A stretch of DNA of 34,497 nt from Minisyncoccota bacterium (GTDB lineage Bacteria > Patescibacteriota > Minisyncoccia > Minisyncoccales > GBS-2). Below are positions 1 to 7,567 of this stretch, one piece after another. Location of the stretch: contig CALHEE010000034.1 of NCBI GenBank assembly GCA_938023415.1, forward strand, positions 1 to 34,497, read 5' to 3'. The stretch's first letter is position 1. Every line of letters starts with the position of its first letter. Below the pieces are notes generated by a model. The model had not been told where the DNA came from and made no database searches. It saw nothing but the letters and a program-made list of their open reading frames with translations. Both the position numbers and the translations under genes were made by a program.

Positions 1-999
1 CAAAGATTAGAAAATCAAGTTCCTCCTGAAGTAATAGAAAAAATCAGAGAAAAAAGAATGGCCCATTTGGAAAAATTTGCTCAGGTGATGCAAAAAGTTG
101 AAGAGAAAGGAAAAATTGCGGAAAGAATAGGAGAGGAATTAGAAAAAATAAGAGGGTCAAAATTCAAAGATTTTAAAAACCTGGAAATTTTGAGTGAAAT
201 TGCTGAGAAAATGCCAGAAGATGTGAAGAAAAAGATTGAGGAAAAAAGAGAAGAGATGATAGAGAGATTAACAGAAAAACTGGAAAAAATGCCAGATTTA
301 GAAAAAGAAAAGCTCAAGAATTACTTAGAACAAATTTCAGGAAACAAACTAAAGCAGTTGGAAATCATTAACAAATTAGAAACAAAAGAAATTTCCGAAA
401 GATTAAAAGAAATAATAGAGGAAGCGAAAGAAAAGAAAATTGAAGAAATGGCAAAAATACCAATACCTCAAGAAAAAGTGAAAGAAGTGATAGAGAAAGC
501 CGAAAATGAAATTAAAAAAGCTGAGATAAAAATTAACAAAATTTCAACAACACCTTCTGATGAAAAAGGATTGAAAAATTTACTGGAAAATTCAAAAAGA
601 CACTTAACTGAAGCTAAGGAAGCTTTCGAGAAAAAAGATTATGGAAAGGCTTTTGGATTAGCTAACTCAGCTTATCACGAAGCTTTGAATGTTGAGAAAA
701 TTTTAGAAAAAATTGAGAGCATAAAAAGAGGTGAGACAGAATCTGGATATTGTCCGATGGTTTGGGATCCAGTTTGCGGAAAAGATGGAAAAACTTATTC
801 TAACGAATGCTTTGCAAAAATGGCCAAGGTAGAGATTGCTCATAAAGGAACTTGCGAAAAAAGAGAAGGAATGAGAAAACCAGAATGCCAAAGTAATGAA
901 GATTGTAGAGGCCTCATTTGCCCTCAGGTGGTAGGAATGGACACTCCAGTTTGCAAGGAGGGAAAATGCGTTTGTGGAGCCAAAGAAGAAAGAAGATAA
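1..999 (+). CDS. Coiled-coil-rich protein with C-terminal Kazal-type protease-inhibitor-like domain and a second Cys-rich module; 5'-partial (frame open to base 1)
   Basis: Frame stays open upstream of the ATG at 58 (QRLENQVPPEVIEKIREKR-MAHLEK...). Kazal-like motif CPMVWDPVCGKDGKTYSNECFAKMAKVEIAHKGTC, then CQSNEDCRGLICPQVVGMDTPVCKEGKCVCG. Confidence 0.8.
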   Translation, partial: QRLENQVPPEVIEKIREKRMAHLEKFAQVMQKVEEKGKIAERIGEELEKIRGSKFKDFKNLEILSEIAEKMPEDVKKKIEEKREEMIERLTEKLEKMPDLEKEKLKNYLEQISGNKLKQLEIINKLETKEISERLKEIIEEAKEKKIEEMAKIPIPQEKVKEVIEKAENEIKKAEIKINKISTTPSDEKGLKNLLENSKRHLTEAKEAFEKKDYGKAFGLANSAYHEALNVEKILEKIESIKRGETESGYCPMVWDPVCGKDGKTYSNECFAKMAKVEIAHKGTCEKREGMRKPECQSNEDCRGLICPQVVGMDTPVCKEGKCVCGAKEERR

Positions 1000-1002
1000 A
1001 AA

Positions 1003-1057
1003 TGGCCTCAGTTTAGGAGGGTAAAGTTTGCTCCTTTTAAACTGGGGCCACTTTTTT
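1003..1057 (+). terminator. Rho-independent terminator after the Kazal-domain gene
   Basis: TGGCCTCAGTTT ... AAACTGGGGCCA stem followed by CTTTTTTC. Confidence 0.8.
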
Positions 1058-1058
1058 C

Positions 1059-2399
1059 ATGAAATACTATCTTCTTACTTTCGGTTGCCAGATGAATAAA
1101 TCGGATTCTGAAAGAATTGCCTCGATTTTAAAAAAGGCTAACTTTTCTTTTACTGTAGACCCTAAAAAGGCTGATTTTTTTATTGTAAATATGTGTTCTG
1201 TAAGACAAAGTGCTGTCGATAGGGTTTATGGTTTGGCAAAAAAACTTCAAAAGCTTAAATTTCAAAATCCAAAATTAAAGACAGTTTTAACAGGATGTGT
1301 TTCTTTAGAAGATGCCCAAAAACTAAAAACGATCTTTGATTTTATTTTGCCGATTAAAACTTTGCCTTCTTGGCCAGAAATTTTAAAAAGAAAAAATTTT
1401 TATTTAATTGTCAATCAGAGAAATGAACAATTTTTAAAAGAATGCCAACTTTCTTATTTGAAAATCAAACCAAGCTCTTTTCAACCTTTTTCTGTTTTCA
1501 TTCCTATTTCCACAGGTTGTGATAATTTTTGCTCTTTTTGCATTGTTCCTTTTGTCAGGGGACCTTTAATTTGCCGATCTCATCAAGAAATTTTAAAAGA
1601 AGCAAAAGAAGCAGTAAAAAATGGGGCTAAAGAAATTTGGCTTTTGGGCCAAAATGTAAACGATTACCAATCTCCTACTGACCCTTCGATTAATTTTTCA
1701 AAACTTTTAAAGATGATAAATGAAATTGAAGGAAATTTTTGGATAAGATTTACTTCTCCCCACCCAAAAAATTTCTCTGATGAATTGATTGAAACAATGG
1801 CAAAATGTGAAAAATTCACTCCCTATTTAAATTTGCCGGTTCAATCAGGAGACGATGAAATTTTGAGAAAAATGAATCGGCCATATACTGTAAAAGATTA
1901 TAAAAAATTAATCAAAAAAATTCGTTCAGCTTTCAAAAAATATCGAAAAGGTCTTGAAAAAGAAATAGCTCTCTCAACTGATGTTATTGTCGGCTTTCCT
2001 GGAGAAACAAAGAGACAATTTCAAAATACGGTAAAACTTTTTAGAGAAATAAAATTTGATATGGCCTATATTGCAGAGTATTCCCGAAGGCCAGGGACAG
2101 CAGCAGCTAAATTGAAAGATGATGTTTCCTCAAAAGAAAAAAAAGAAAGATATCGCATTTTAACTGAAATTTTAAAAAAGTCTGCCCTTCAAAAAAATAA
2201 AAAATTTATTGGAAAAGAAATTTTGGTCTTAGCAGAGGAATTTAAAGACGGTTTTTTGATTGGAAAGTCAAGGCATTATAAAACGGTGAAATTTAAAGGA
2301 AAAAAAGATTTCCTTGGTCAATTTGTAAAAGTAAAGATCATTAAAGCGTTGCCATGGGGGCTGAAGGGCAAAATAAAAAGGGGGCAAATGCCCCCTTAA
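1059..2399 (+). CDS. miaB: tRNA-2-methylthio-N6-dimethylallyladenosine synthase (MiaB)
   Basis: N-terminal FGCQMNKSDSE, radical-SAM CDNFCSFCIVPFVRG, full-length UPF0004/radical SAM/TRAM layout. Confidence 0.95.
   Translation: MKYYLLTFGCQMNKSDSERIASILKKANFSFTVDPKKADFFIVNMCSVRQSAVDRVYGLAKKLQKLKFQNPKLKTVLTGCVSLEDAQKLKTIFDFILPIKTLPSWPEILKRKNFYLIVNQRNEQFLKECQLSYLKIKPSSFQPFSVFIPISTGCDNFCSFCIVPFVRGPLICRSHQEILKEAKEAVKNGAKEIWLLGQNVNDYQSPTDPSINFSKLLKMINEIEGNFWIRFTSPHPKNFSDELIETMAKCEKFTPYLNLPVQSGDDEILRKMNRPYTVKDYKKLIKKIRSAFKKYRKGLEKEIALSTDVIVGFPGETKRQFQNTVKLFREIKFDMAYIAEYSRRPGTAAAKLKDDVSSKEKKERYRILTEILKKSALQKNKKFIGKEILVLAEEFKDGFLIGKSRHYKTVKFKGKKDFLGQFVKVKIIKALPWGLKGKIKRGQMPP
2377..2397 (-). terminator. 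Intrinsic terminator for the minus-strand 91-aa ORF, embedded in the 3' end of miaB
   Basis: On minus strand AAGGGGGC-ATTT-GCCCCCTTTTTATTTT; on plus strand it encodes the last miaB codons. Confidence 0.7.
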
Positions 2400-2671
2400 G
2401 GAAACTTTCGAAGACAAAGAAGACAGGTTTTTATTTCGTCCCACCCTTGAGGGTAAGTAAGGGTGAAACCGTGTTTGGAGCAATGAACTATAAAGAGCGG
2501 TAATTCTTCGCTCCAAAGAGGCGAAAGTCTTCCCTTTTTCCAGGGTACTGGCAATGCTAGAATAAGACGAAGCCAGTCCCAAAAAGAAATTTTAGCATTT
2601 TCTACTACTAGGCAAAGATTATTATTTTCATCCAACAACGGTACTTTCAGTTTTATCGTTCTCATTTCCAC
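2396..2671 (-). CDS. Small hypothetical protein (about 91 aa)
   Basis: ORF with strong Shine-Dalgarno (AAGGAGGTGGAAATG) and a terminator after the stop; no family recognised. Confidence 0.6.
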   Translation of the reverse strand: MEMRTIKLKVPLLDENNNLCLVVENAKISFWDWLRLILALPVPWKKGRLSPLWSEELPLFIVHCSKHGFTLTYPQGWDEIKTCLLCLRKFP

Positions 2672-2735
2672 CTCCTTATCGCTTTCATTTTAGATTTTTT
2701 TTCAAGTTAGTCAATCAAAGCGGTAAAATAAAAGA

Positions 2736-3647
2736 ATGAGAAGAAACATCATCCAAAAACCTATTCTTGTGATTTTAGGTCCGACAGCTTCTGGAAAATC
2801 AAGTCTTGCTGTAAAAATTGCCAAAAAATTTAATGGAGAAGTAATTTCTGCTGACTCAAGGCAAGTTTACAAGGGAATGAATCTGGGTACTGGAAAAATT
2901 ACGAAAAAGGAAATGGAGGGTATTCCCCATCATCTTTTAGATGTCGCTTCGCCAAAGAGAAAATTTACGGTCGTTCAATATCGTAAGTTGGCCCTCAAAG
3001 CCTTAGAAAAGATTTTTAAAAAAGGAAAGCTTCCAATTATTTGCGGAGGCACTGGCTTTTACATTCAGGCCCTGATTGATGGCATAACCATCCCTCCAGT
3101 ACCCCCAGATTGGAAATTAAGGAGAAAATTAGAAAAAAAGTCAGTTGAAGAGCTTTACGAATTGCTAAAAAAACTTGACAAAAAGAGAGCAGAAACAATT
3201 GAGAAAAAAAACAAAAGGAGATTAATTAGGGCAATTGAAATTGTCCAAAAATTGGGCAAGGTTCCTCCTTTAAAAAAAGATCCTCTCCCCTATCCTGTTT
3301 TGATGTTGGGAATTAAAAAAGAAAAAAAAGAACTAAAAAAATTGATCAGAAAAAGGTTATTAAAAAGAATTCGCCAAGGAATGATAGCTGAAGTAAAAAA
3401 ATTAAAAAAATCTGGAATATCTTGGAAAAGATTAGAAGAGTTTGGTTTAGAATATCGCTGGGTTGCCAGGTATTTACAAAATAAAATCTCAAAAGAAGAA
3501 ATGATAGAAAAACTTCAAAAAGAGATTGAAAATTATGCTAAGCGCCAAATGGTTTGGTTTAAAAAAGATAAGAGAATCATTTGGATAAAAAATCAAAGAG
3601 AGGCAGAAAAATTAGTCAGAAATTTTCTCAAAAAAAAGGAGAGCTAA
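2736..3647 (+). CDS. miaA: tRNA dimethylallyltransferase (MiaA)
   Basis: P-loop GPTASGKSSLAVKIA, EVISADSRQVYKGMNLGTGK, GGTGFYIQALIDG. Confidence 0.95.
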   Translation: MRRNIIQKPILVILGPTASGKSSLAVKIAKKFNGEVISADSRQVYKGMNLGTGKITKKEMEGIPHHLLDVASPKRKFTVVQYRKLALKALEKIFKKGKLPIICGGTGFYIQALIDGITIPPVPPDWKLRRKLEKKSVEELYELLKKLDKKRAETIEKKNKRRLIRAIEIVQKLGKVPPLKKDPLPYPVLMLGIKKEKKELKKLIRKRLLKRIRQGMIAEVKKLKKSGISWKRLEEFGLEYRWVARYLQNKISKEEMIEKLQKEIENYAKRQMVWFKKDKRIIWIKNQREAEKLVRNFLKKKES

Positions 3648-3656
3648 AGCTCTCCT
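3637..3656 (-). terminator. Terminator for the minus-strand 72-aa ORF, overlapping the miaA stop codon
   Basis: AGGAGAGCT-AA-AGCTCTCCT; minus strand is followed by TTTTTTTG. Confidence 0.7.
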
Positions 3657-3873
3657 AATCTTTAATTTTGGTATCTTCAAGAGGGACTATCCTGATAGTG
3701 GGAGGGGTTTCCCCCAAAAGGATGATAAAAGCGAAATTTCTTGTTGAAAGTTCTTCTTTTTTTTCTCTAATATCCACTAAAATAGCTTCCCTCCATTCTA
3801 GTCCTCCTCCTCTTTTCACCAAAACCACTCTCCCTAGATCCTTTTTCTCTGGACAACGAAACCTCTCTTTCAT
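3655..3873 (-). CDS. Small hypothetical protein (72 aa)
   Basis: ORF preceded by AAGGGGGTGAGAAAATG and followed by a terminator. Confidence 0.55.
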   Translation of the reverse strand: MKERFRCPEKKDLGRVVLVKRGGGLEWREAILVDIREKKEELSTRNFAFIILLGETPPTIRIVPLEDTKIKD

Positions 3874-3899
3874 TTTCTCACCCCCTTTAAAAAGTTCTT

Positions 3900-5366
3900 T
3901 TAAATTTTATCTTTTTTAAGGAACTTTAGCAAGATCTCTTTAGCTAACTGAGGATTGGCCCTTCCGCCTGTTTTTCTCATCAATTGACCGATTAGAAATT
4001 GAAGGGCAGGTATCTTGCCTTTTTGAAAATCTTCCACTGCCTTTTGATTTTCTAAGATTATTTCTTGGGCTAATTTTTCAATCTCTTTTTTATCGGTAAG
4101 TTGGACTAAGCCTTTTTCTTTAATGATCTGCAAGGGGTCAGCTCCGGTTTTGAACATTTCCGCCAATACCATTTTTCCAATTTTACTTGAAATTTTTCCT
4201 TCCTCAATCAAGCTAATAAATTGGGCAAAATTTTCTGGAGTAATTAAAATTTCTTTTTCCTCAAATGGTAAACCTTTTAAGAGACCCACTAAATCAGAAA
4301 TTAGATAATTTGAGCTCAGCTTAATCAATCTCAATAGTTTTTCTTTCTTTAAATTTGGCTCAAACTCAGAAACTATTTTCTCAAAATATTCTCCTAATTC
4401 TTTATTTTTTACCAAAATTTCAGTTGTCTTTTCATCTAATTGATATTCTCTCTTTAACCTCTCTCTTCTTTGGTGTGGAAGTTCGCCAATTTCTGACCGA
4501 ATTTTTAAAATGGTTTCTTCATCAATATAAAGTGGAGGCAAATCTGGCTCTGGAAAATAACGGTAGTCATGGGCCTTTTCTTTTTCTCTCTGGGGAAAGG
4601 TAACCTCTCTGAGATCATCCCACCCCCTTGTTTCCTGAAGGATTTTTTTTCCTTTTTTCAAGATCTCAGTCTGTCTTGCTATTTCGTACTCGATTGCCTT
4701 CTCTAATGCTCGGAAAGAATTTAAATTCTTAATCTCAACTTTTGTCCCTAATTCTCCCCTTTTTTTAGCCAAAGAAACATTAGCTTCTACCCTCAATTCT
4801 CCTTTTTCCATATCGGCCTCAGAAACATCCAAATATCTCAAAATAAGTTGCAACTCCTCAGCAAAATCTCTTGCTTCTTTAGCAGAAGTGAGATCTGGTT
4901 CCGTGACCAATTCCATTAGAGGAACACCTGCCCGATTAAAATCAACCAGGGAGCAATCTTTTTCGTGGATTAATCTGCCTGTATCTTCTTCCAGATGCAC
5001 CCTTTTTATTCGAATTTTCCTTCCTCTAACTTCTAAAAAGCCGTTTTTACAGAGTGGTTTTTGGTATTGGGAAATTTGATATCCCTTTGGCAAATCCGGG
5101 TAAAAATAATTTTTTCTTTCAAAAAAAGAGTTTTTTTCGATTTCACAATTTAGAGCAAGTCCAGTTTTTATTGTCTTTTTCACTGCCTCCTGATTGACAA
5201 CTGGTAATGTTCCGGGATGGCCTAGACAAATCGGACAGATATTAATGTTTGGATGAGTTTCTTCAGGATCGTTTTTGCAAGAGCAAAACATTTTTGTCTT
5301 TGTTTTCAACTCAATATGAATTTCCAAACCAATCACTGGCTGGAGGTTAAGCTTCAAAGTCTTCAT
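3900..5366 (-). CDS. gatB: Aspartyl/glutamyl-tRNA(Asn/Gln) amidotransferase subunit B
   Basis: PVIGLEIHIELKTKTKMFC, CPICLGHPGTLPVVN, C-terminal GatB/YqeY domain. Confidence 0.95.
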   Translation of the reverse strand: MKTLKLNLQPVIGLEIHIELKTKTKMFCSCKNDPEETHPNINICPICLGHPGTLPVVNQEAVKKTIKTGLALNCEIEKNSFFERKNYFYPDLPKGYQISQYQKPLCKNGFLEVRGRKIRIKRVHLEEDTGRLIHEKDCSLVDFNRAGVPLMELVTEPDLTSAKEARDFAEELQLILRYLDVSEADMEKGELRVEANVSLAKKRGELGTKVEIKNLNSFRALEKAIEYEIARQTEILKKGKKILQETRGWDDLREVTFPQREKEKAHDYRYFPEPDLPPLYIDEETILKIRSEIGELPHQRRERLKREYQLDEKTTEILVKNKELGEYFEKIVSEFEPNLKKEKLLRLIKLSSNYLISDLVGLLKGLPFEEKEILITPENFAQFISLIEEGKISSKIGKMVLAEMFKTGADPLQIIKEKGLVQLTDKKEIEKLAQEIILENQKAVEDFQKGKIPALQFLIGQLMRKTGGRANPQLAKEILLKFLKKDKI

Positions 5367-5378
5367 GGTGAAAAATCT

Positions 5379-6053
5379 TTAATTCTTTTCTCTTAATGTT
5401 TCTTCCATGATTTCTACCCCATAACTTGTTCCGATGATATCAGCGCCAGCCTTGAGTGCGTTTTTTAAATCTCTTAGAGTTTTAATCCCCCCAGAAGCTT
5501 TCACCAAGAGGTTGGGAACAGCTTTTCGCATAAGTTTTAGGTGATAAAACTTTTCCTTTAATTCCCGATATTCAAGAGGGTCTTTAACCGTGGCTGTTTT
5601 GACACAAATTGCCCCTGCTTCTTTGGAAATTTCACACACCTTAATGATTTCTTCATCAGTTAAATAACCAGAACCTATGATCACTTTTGTAGGCAAAATT
5701 TTGCAGATTGCTTTCAGGTCTCTTAAAACCTTTTCCCACCTTTCATGCTTGACATCAGGAAGAGAAACTACTACATCTATTTCATCAGCTCCATCTTTTT
5801 TTGCTTTTTGACAGATTTTTATCCTTTTTTTATGATCACTATCTCCAATCGGATCATCAACTAAGACAATCGTTTTAATTCCTGTTCCTTTTAGTTCCTT
5901 TGAAACTAATTTTACCCATTTTGGTCTTACGCAAACTCCCCGAAAACCGTATTTTTTTGCCTCTTGGCAGGTTTTTAAAATATCATCTTTTTTGAGATTA
6001 TTTCTAATGTTGGTATGATCGATGATTTTTGCCAAATTTTTTAAGCTAACCAT
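5379..6053 (-). CDS. deoC: Deoxyribose-phosphate aldolase
   Basis: IDHTNIRNN, DEIDVVVSLP, KVIIGSGYLTDEEI, CVKTATV, LVKASGGIKT. Confidence 0.92.
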   Translation of the reverse strand: MVSLKNLAKIIDHTNIRNNLKKDDILKTCQEAKKYGFRGVCVRPKWVKLVSKELKGTGIKTIVLVDDPIGDSDHKKRIKICQKAKKDGADEIDVVVSLPDVKHERWEKVLRDLKAICKILPTKVIIGSGYLTDEEIIKVCEISKEAGAICVKTATVKDPLEYRELKEKFYHLKLMRKAVPNLLVKASGGIKTLRDLKNALKAGADIIGTSYGVEIMEETLREKN

Positions 6054-6068
6054 AATTTTAAAAAATAA

Positions 6069-6193
6069 GGGGGGATCAGGGTGGGAATCGAACCCACGCC
6101 TCTTTCTTCAGTGAACCAGGAGGTGGAAGGGAAAATCACTGAAGAAAGCTTTTAGGGGTGGGAAAGCCCCTAGGCACCTCTCCTGATCCCTCC
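6069..6193 (-). ncRNA. Non-canonical tRNA-like RNA with perfect T-arm and acceptor-like stem but aberrant internal hairpins
   Basis: Minus strand: GGAGGGATCAGG (5') pairs with CCTGATCCCCCC (3'), one mismatch in 12; T-arm GTGGG-TTCGATT-CCCAC at 6081-6097; perfect 13-bp helix CTTTCTTCAGTGA/TCACTGAAGAAAG (6102-6114/6136-6148); hairpin TAGGGG-CTTTCCCA-CCCCTA (6153-6172). No CCA encoded. Confidence 0.6.
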
Positions 6194-6216
6194 ATTTTTA
6201 ATGAAGGTCCTATTTT

Positions 6217-6669
6217 CTAAATTAACAAAAATTCCTCATTTCCGCAAGAATAGTGAAAAAAAGCGGAGGTTTTTTCCTCCGCTTTTAAATCTTTTTTGAC
6301 TCTTTCAATGAACATTTCATATTCTTGGAGAATTTTTCTTAGTCGGCGATAATTTTCGATCGCAGAAAAGACGATTCCAGTTAAGGTTTTAATATCAGCT
6401 GAAATAGCTTCTCTGGAAGATGCTTTATGCTCTTTGAGCAAAGAAAGCAAGGAAAAAGTTATTTCTTTAGCTTCTTTTATCCAAGGTTCGGAAATTTCTT
6501 TTTCTGCCATCTCTATTGTTAAGAGAAGATCTTTTGCCATATTCTCTGGATTTTGTGAAGATAAAACCAAAAAAATTAGAGAAAAGGCCATAACCAAAAT
6601 TCCTATCACCGTGATCTTTCTCCCAAAAACTTTCTCCTCTTTGGTCACTAACTCTAATTTTTCCCTCAT
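6217..6669 (-). CDS. Hypothetical single-TM membrane protein (150 aa), divergent from the Tas-like gene
   Basis: SD AAAAAGGAGGGAAAATG; N-terminal TM ITVIGILVMAFSLIFLVLS; the rest looks alpha-helical. Confidence 0.65.
   Translation of the reverse strand: MREKLELVTKEEKVFGRKITVIGILVMAFSLIFLVLSSQNPENMAKDLLLTIEMAEKEISEPWIKEAKEITFSLLSLLKEHKASSREAISADIKTLTGIVFSAIENYRRLRKILQEYEMFIERVKKDLKAEEKTSAFFHYSCGNEEFLLI
6256..6286 (-). terminator. Terminator-like hairpin inside the 3' end of the 150-aa CDS
   Basis: Minus strand AAAAGCGGAGG-AAAAAA-CCTCCGCTTTTTTTC, located before the stop codon at 6217-6219. Confidence 0.6.
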
Positions 6670-6731
6670 TTTCCCTCCTTTTTAAAAGAGCTAAGTTCAA
6701 TTTTAGCAATCTTTATTTTAAAATCAAGCTC

Positions 6732-6760
6732 TTGACAATCATTAAAAATTTCTATATTCT
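6732..6760 (+). promoter_or_regulatory. Probable sigma70-type promoter of the Tas-like gene
   Basis: TTGACA (6732-6737), 17 nt, TATTCT (6755-6760) (alternative TATATT at 6753), then SD AAAGGAGG before ATG at 6788. Confidence 0.55.
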
Positions 6761-6787
6761 AAGAGAGCTCTTTAAAAGGAGGTGAAG

Positions 6788-7567
6788 ATGGAGTTAGGTT
6801 TGGATGAGTTAGAAAGAGAAATAATCACACTAGCTTATGCTTATGTGGAAGTTCAGAGAATAAGGGGAAGTTTGGAAAGTAAACATGGAAAAAGTAAAAG
6901 AAAAAACACTTCGTTTTCACCTATCCATTCTCTCCGGAAAGAAGCTTTGAAAATGATTGGCTTTGGGGAGGAGAAAATCGAGGAATTGAGAAAAAAAGAA
7001 AAGGAGATAAAAAAAGCACTTGAAAAAAATGTTTCTAAACATCCTCTCTGGACTTGGGCTTCCAAGGTAAAAGGTTTAGGTAAGCTTTCGACCGGGTTAG
7101 TCATGGCAGCTATCGGAGATATAAGTAGAGTTCAAACTTGCTCTGGGCTCTGGAAATCTTTTGGCCTTGATGTCACGCCAGAAGGAAAAGCCAGAAAGAT
7201 GATCCCTGGAAAAAAAGGAAGGGTCGGTTTTCCTTTTGCCAGAAGAATTTTGGGCCGAATAAGAAGGCAGATATTGTTCCATAAGGATGGTTTTTATTAC
7301 AAACTTTATCTTCAATATCGCCTTTATTACGACAATTTTAGACCAGATTGGCCAAAAGGACGGCGTTTCGGTGCTGCCATTCGAGCAACAGAAAAAATCT
7401 TCCTTTCCCATTTTTGGGAAGTTTGGCGAAAATCAAAAAATCTTCCTGCACCTGAACCTTACATGGTTGCCCAAAATCCTCTGTTGCACAGAAAAATTTC
7501 TCCAGAAGATGCCATAAATAAAATGGCATCTTCAAAGTCTAAAGGGAAAGAGGGCAAGCCGTTTTGA
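6788..7567 (+). CDS. TIGR-associated (Tas-like) RNA-binding protein: coiled coil plus IS110 Transposase_20/Nop-like C-terminal region, no recognisable nuclease domain (TasA-like)
   Basis: GLGKLSTGLVMAAIGDISRVQTCSGLWKSFGLDVTPEGKARKMIPGKKGRVGFPFARRILGRIRRQILFHKDGFYYKLYLQYR resembles the Transposase_20 half of IS110; no DEDD/RuvC or HNH motifs seen; adjacent to a 35-bp dual-block array. Confidence 0.72.
   Translation: MELGLDELEREIITLAYAYVEVQRIRGSLESKHGKSKRKNTSFSPIHSLRKEALKMIGFGEEKIEELRKKEKEIKKALEKNVSKHPLWTWASKVKGLGKLSTGLVMAAIGDISRVQTCSGLWKSFGLDVTPEGKARKMIPGKKGRVGFPFARRILGRIRRQILFHKDGFYYKLYLQYRLYYDNFRPDWPKGRRFGAAIRATEKIFLSHFWEVWRKSKNLPAPEPYMVAQNPLLHRKISPEDAINKMASSKSKGKEGKPF
7505..7533 (+). other. 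Perfect 11-bp inverted repeat (7-nt loop) in the 3' coding end, just upstream of the array
   Basis: GAAGATGCCAT-AAATAAA-ATGGCATCTTC. Confidence 0.8.

Noticed and set aside
2268-2582. 104-aa minus ORF overlapping the miaB end and the 91-aa ORF
   Set aside because: The alternative 91-aa frame has the strong SD and a terminator after its stop; this frame overlaps both.
3668-3919. Antisense ORFs in the track (e.g. 81-317 -, 703-891 -, 3668-3919 +, 4123-4308 +, 7097-7411 -, 14012-14356 +, 21274-21495 -, 30067-30381 +)
   Set aside because: They lie opposite or inside well-supported genes, have low-complexity compositions and lack family motifs or convincing ribosome-binding sites.
6072-6190. tmRNA (ssrA), one- or two-piece
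   Set aside because: Only about 120 nt, no tag ORF or pseudoknot series, 5' and 3' halves in normal order; only the T-arm/acceptor resemblance holds.
6467-6709. 80-aa minus ORF overlapping the 150-aa gene
   Set aside because: Out of frame with the SD-supported 150-aa gene and starts within its leader.
6788-7567. Complete IS110/IS1111 insertion sequence with bridge RNA
   Set aside because: Only the C-terminal Transposase_20-like half is present, no DEDD/RuvC-like domain seen, and the flanking RNA is a 35-bp dual-block array rather than a single bridge RNA. A degenerate IS110 remains the main alternative.
7565-7567. UGA read as glycine (Gracilibacteria/Absconditabacteria code 25)
   Set aside because: Conserved genes end in UGA at tight junctions (dCMP deaminase/thyX ATGA, nusG) and no in-frame UGA occurs inside conserved domains.
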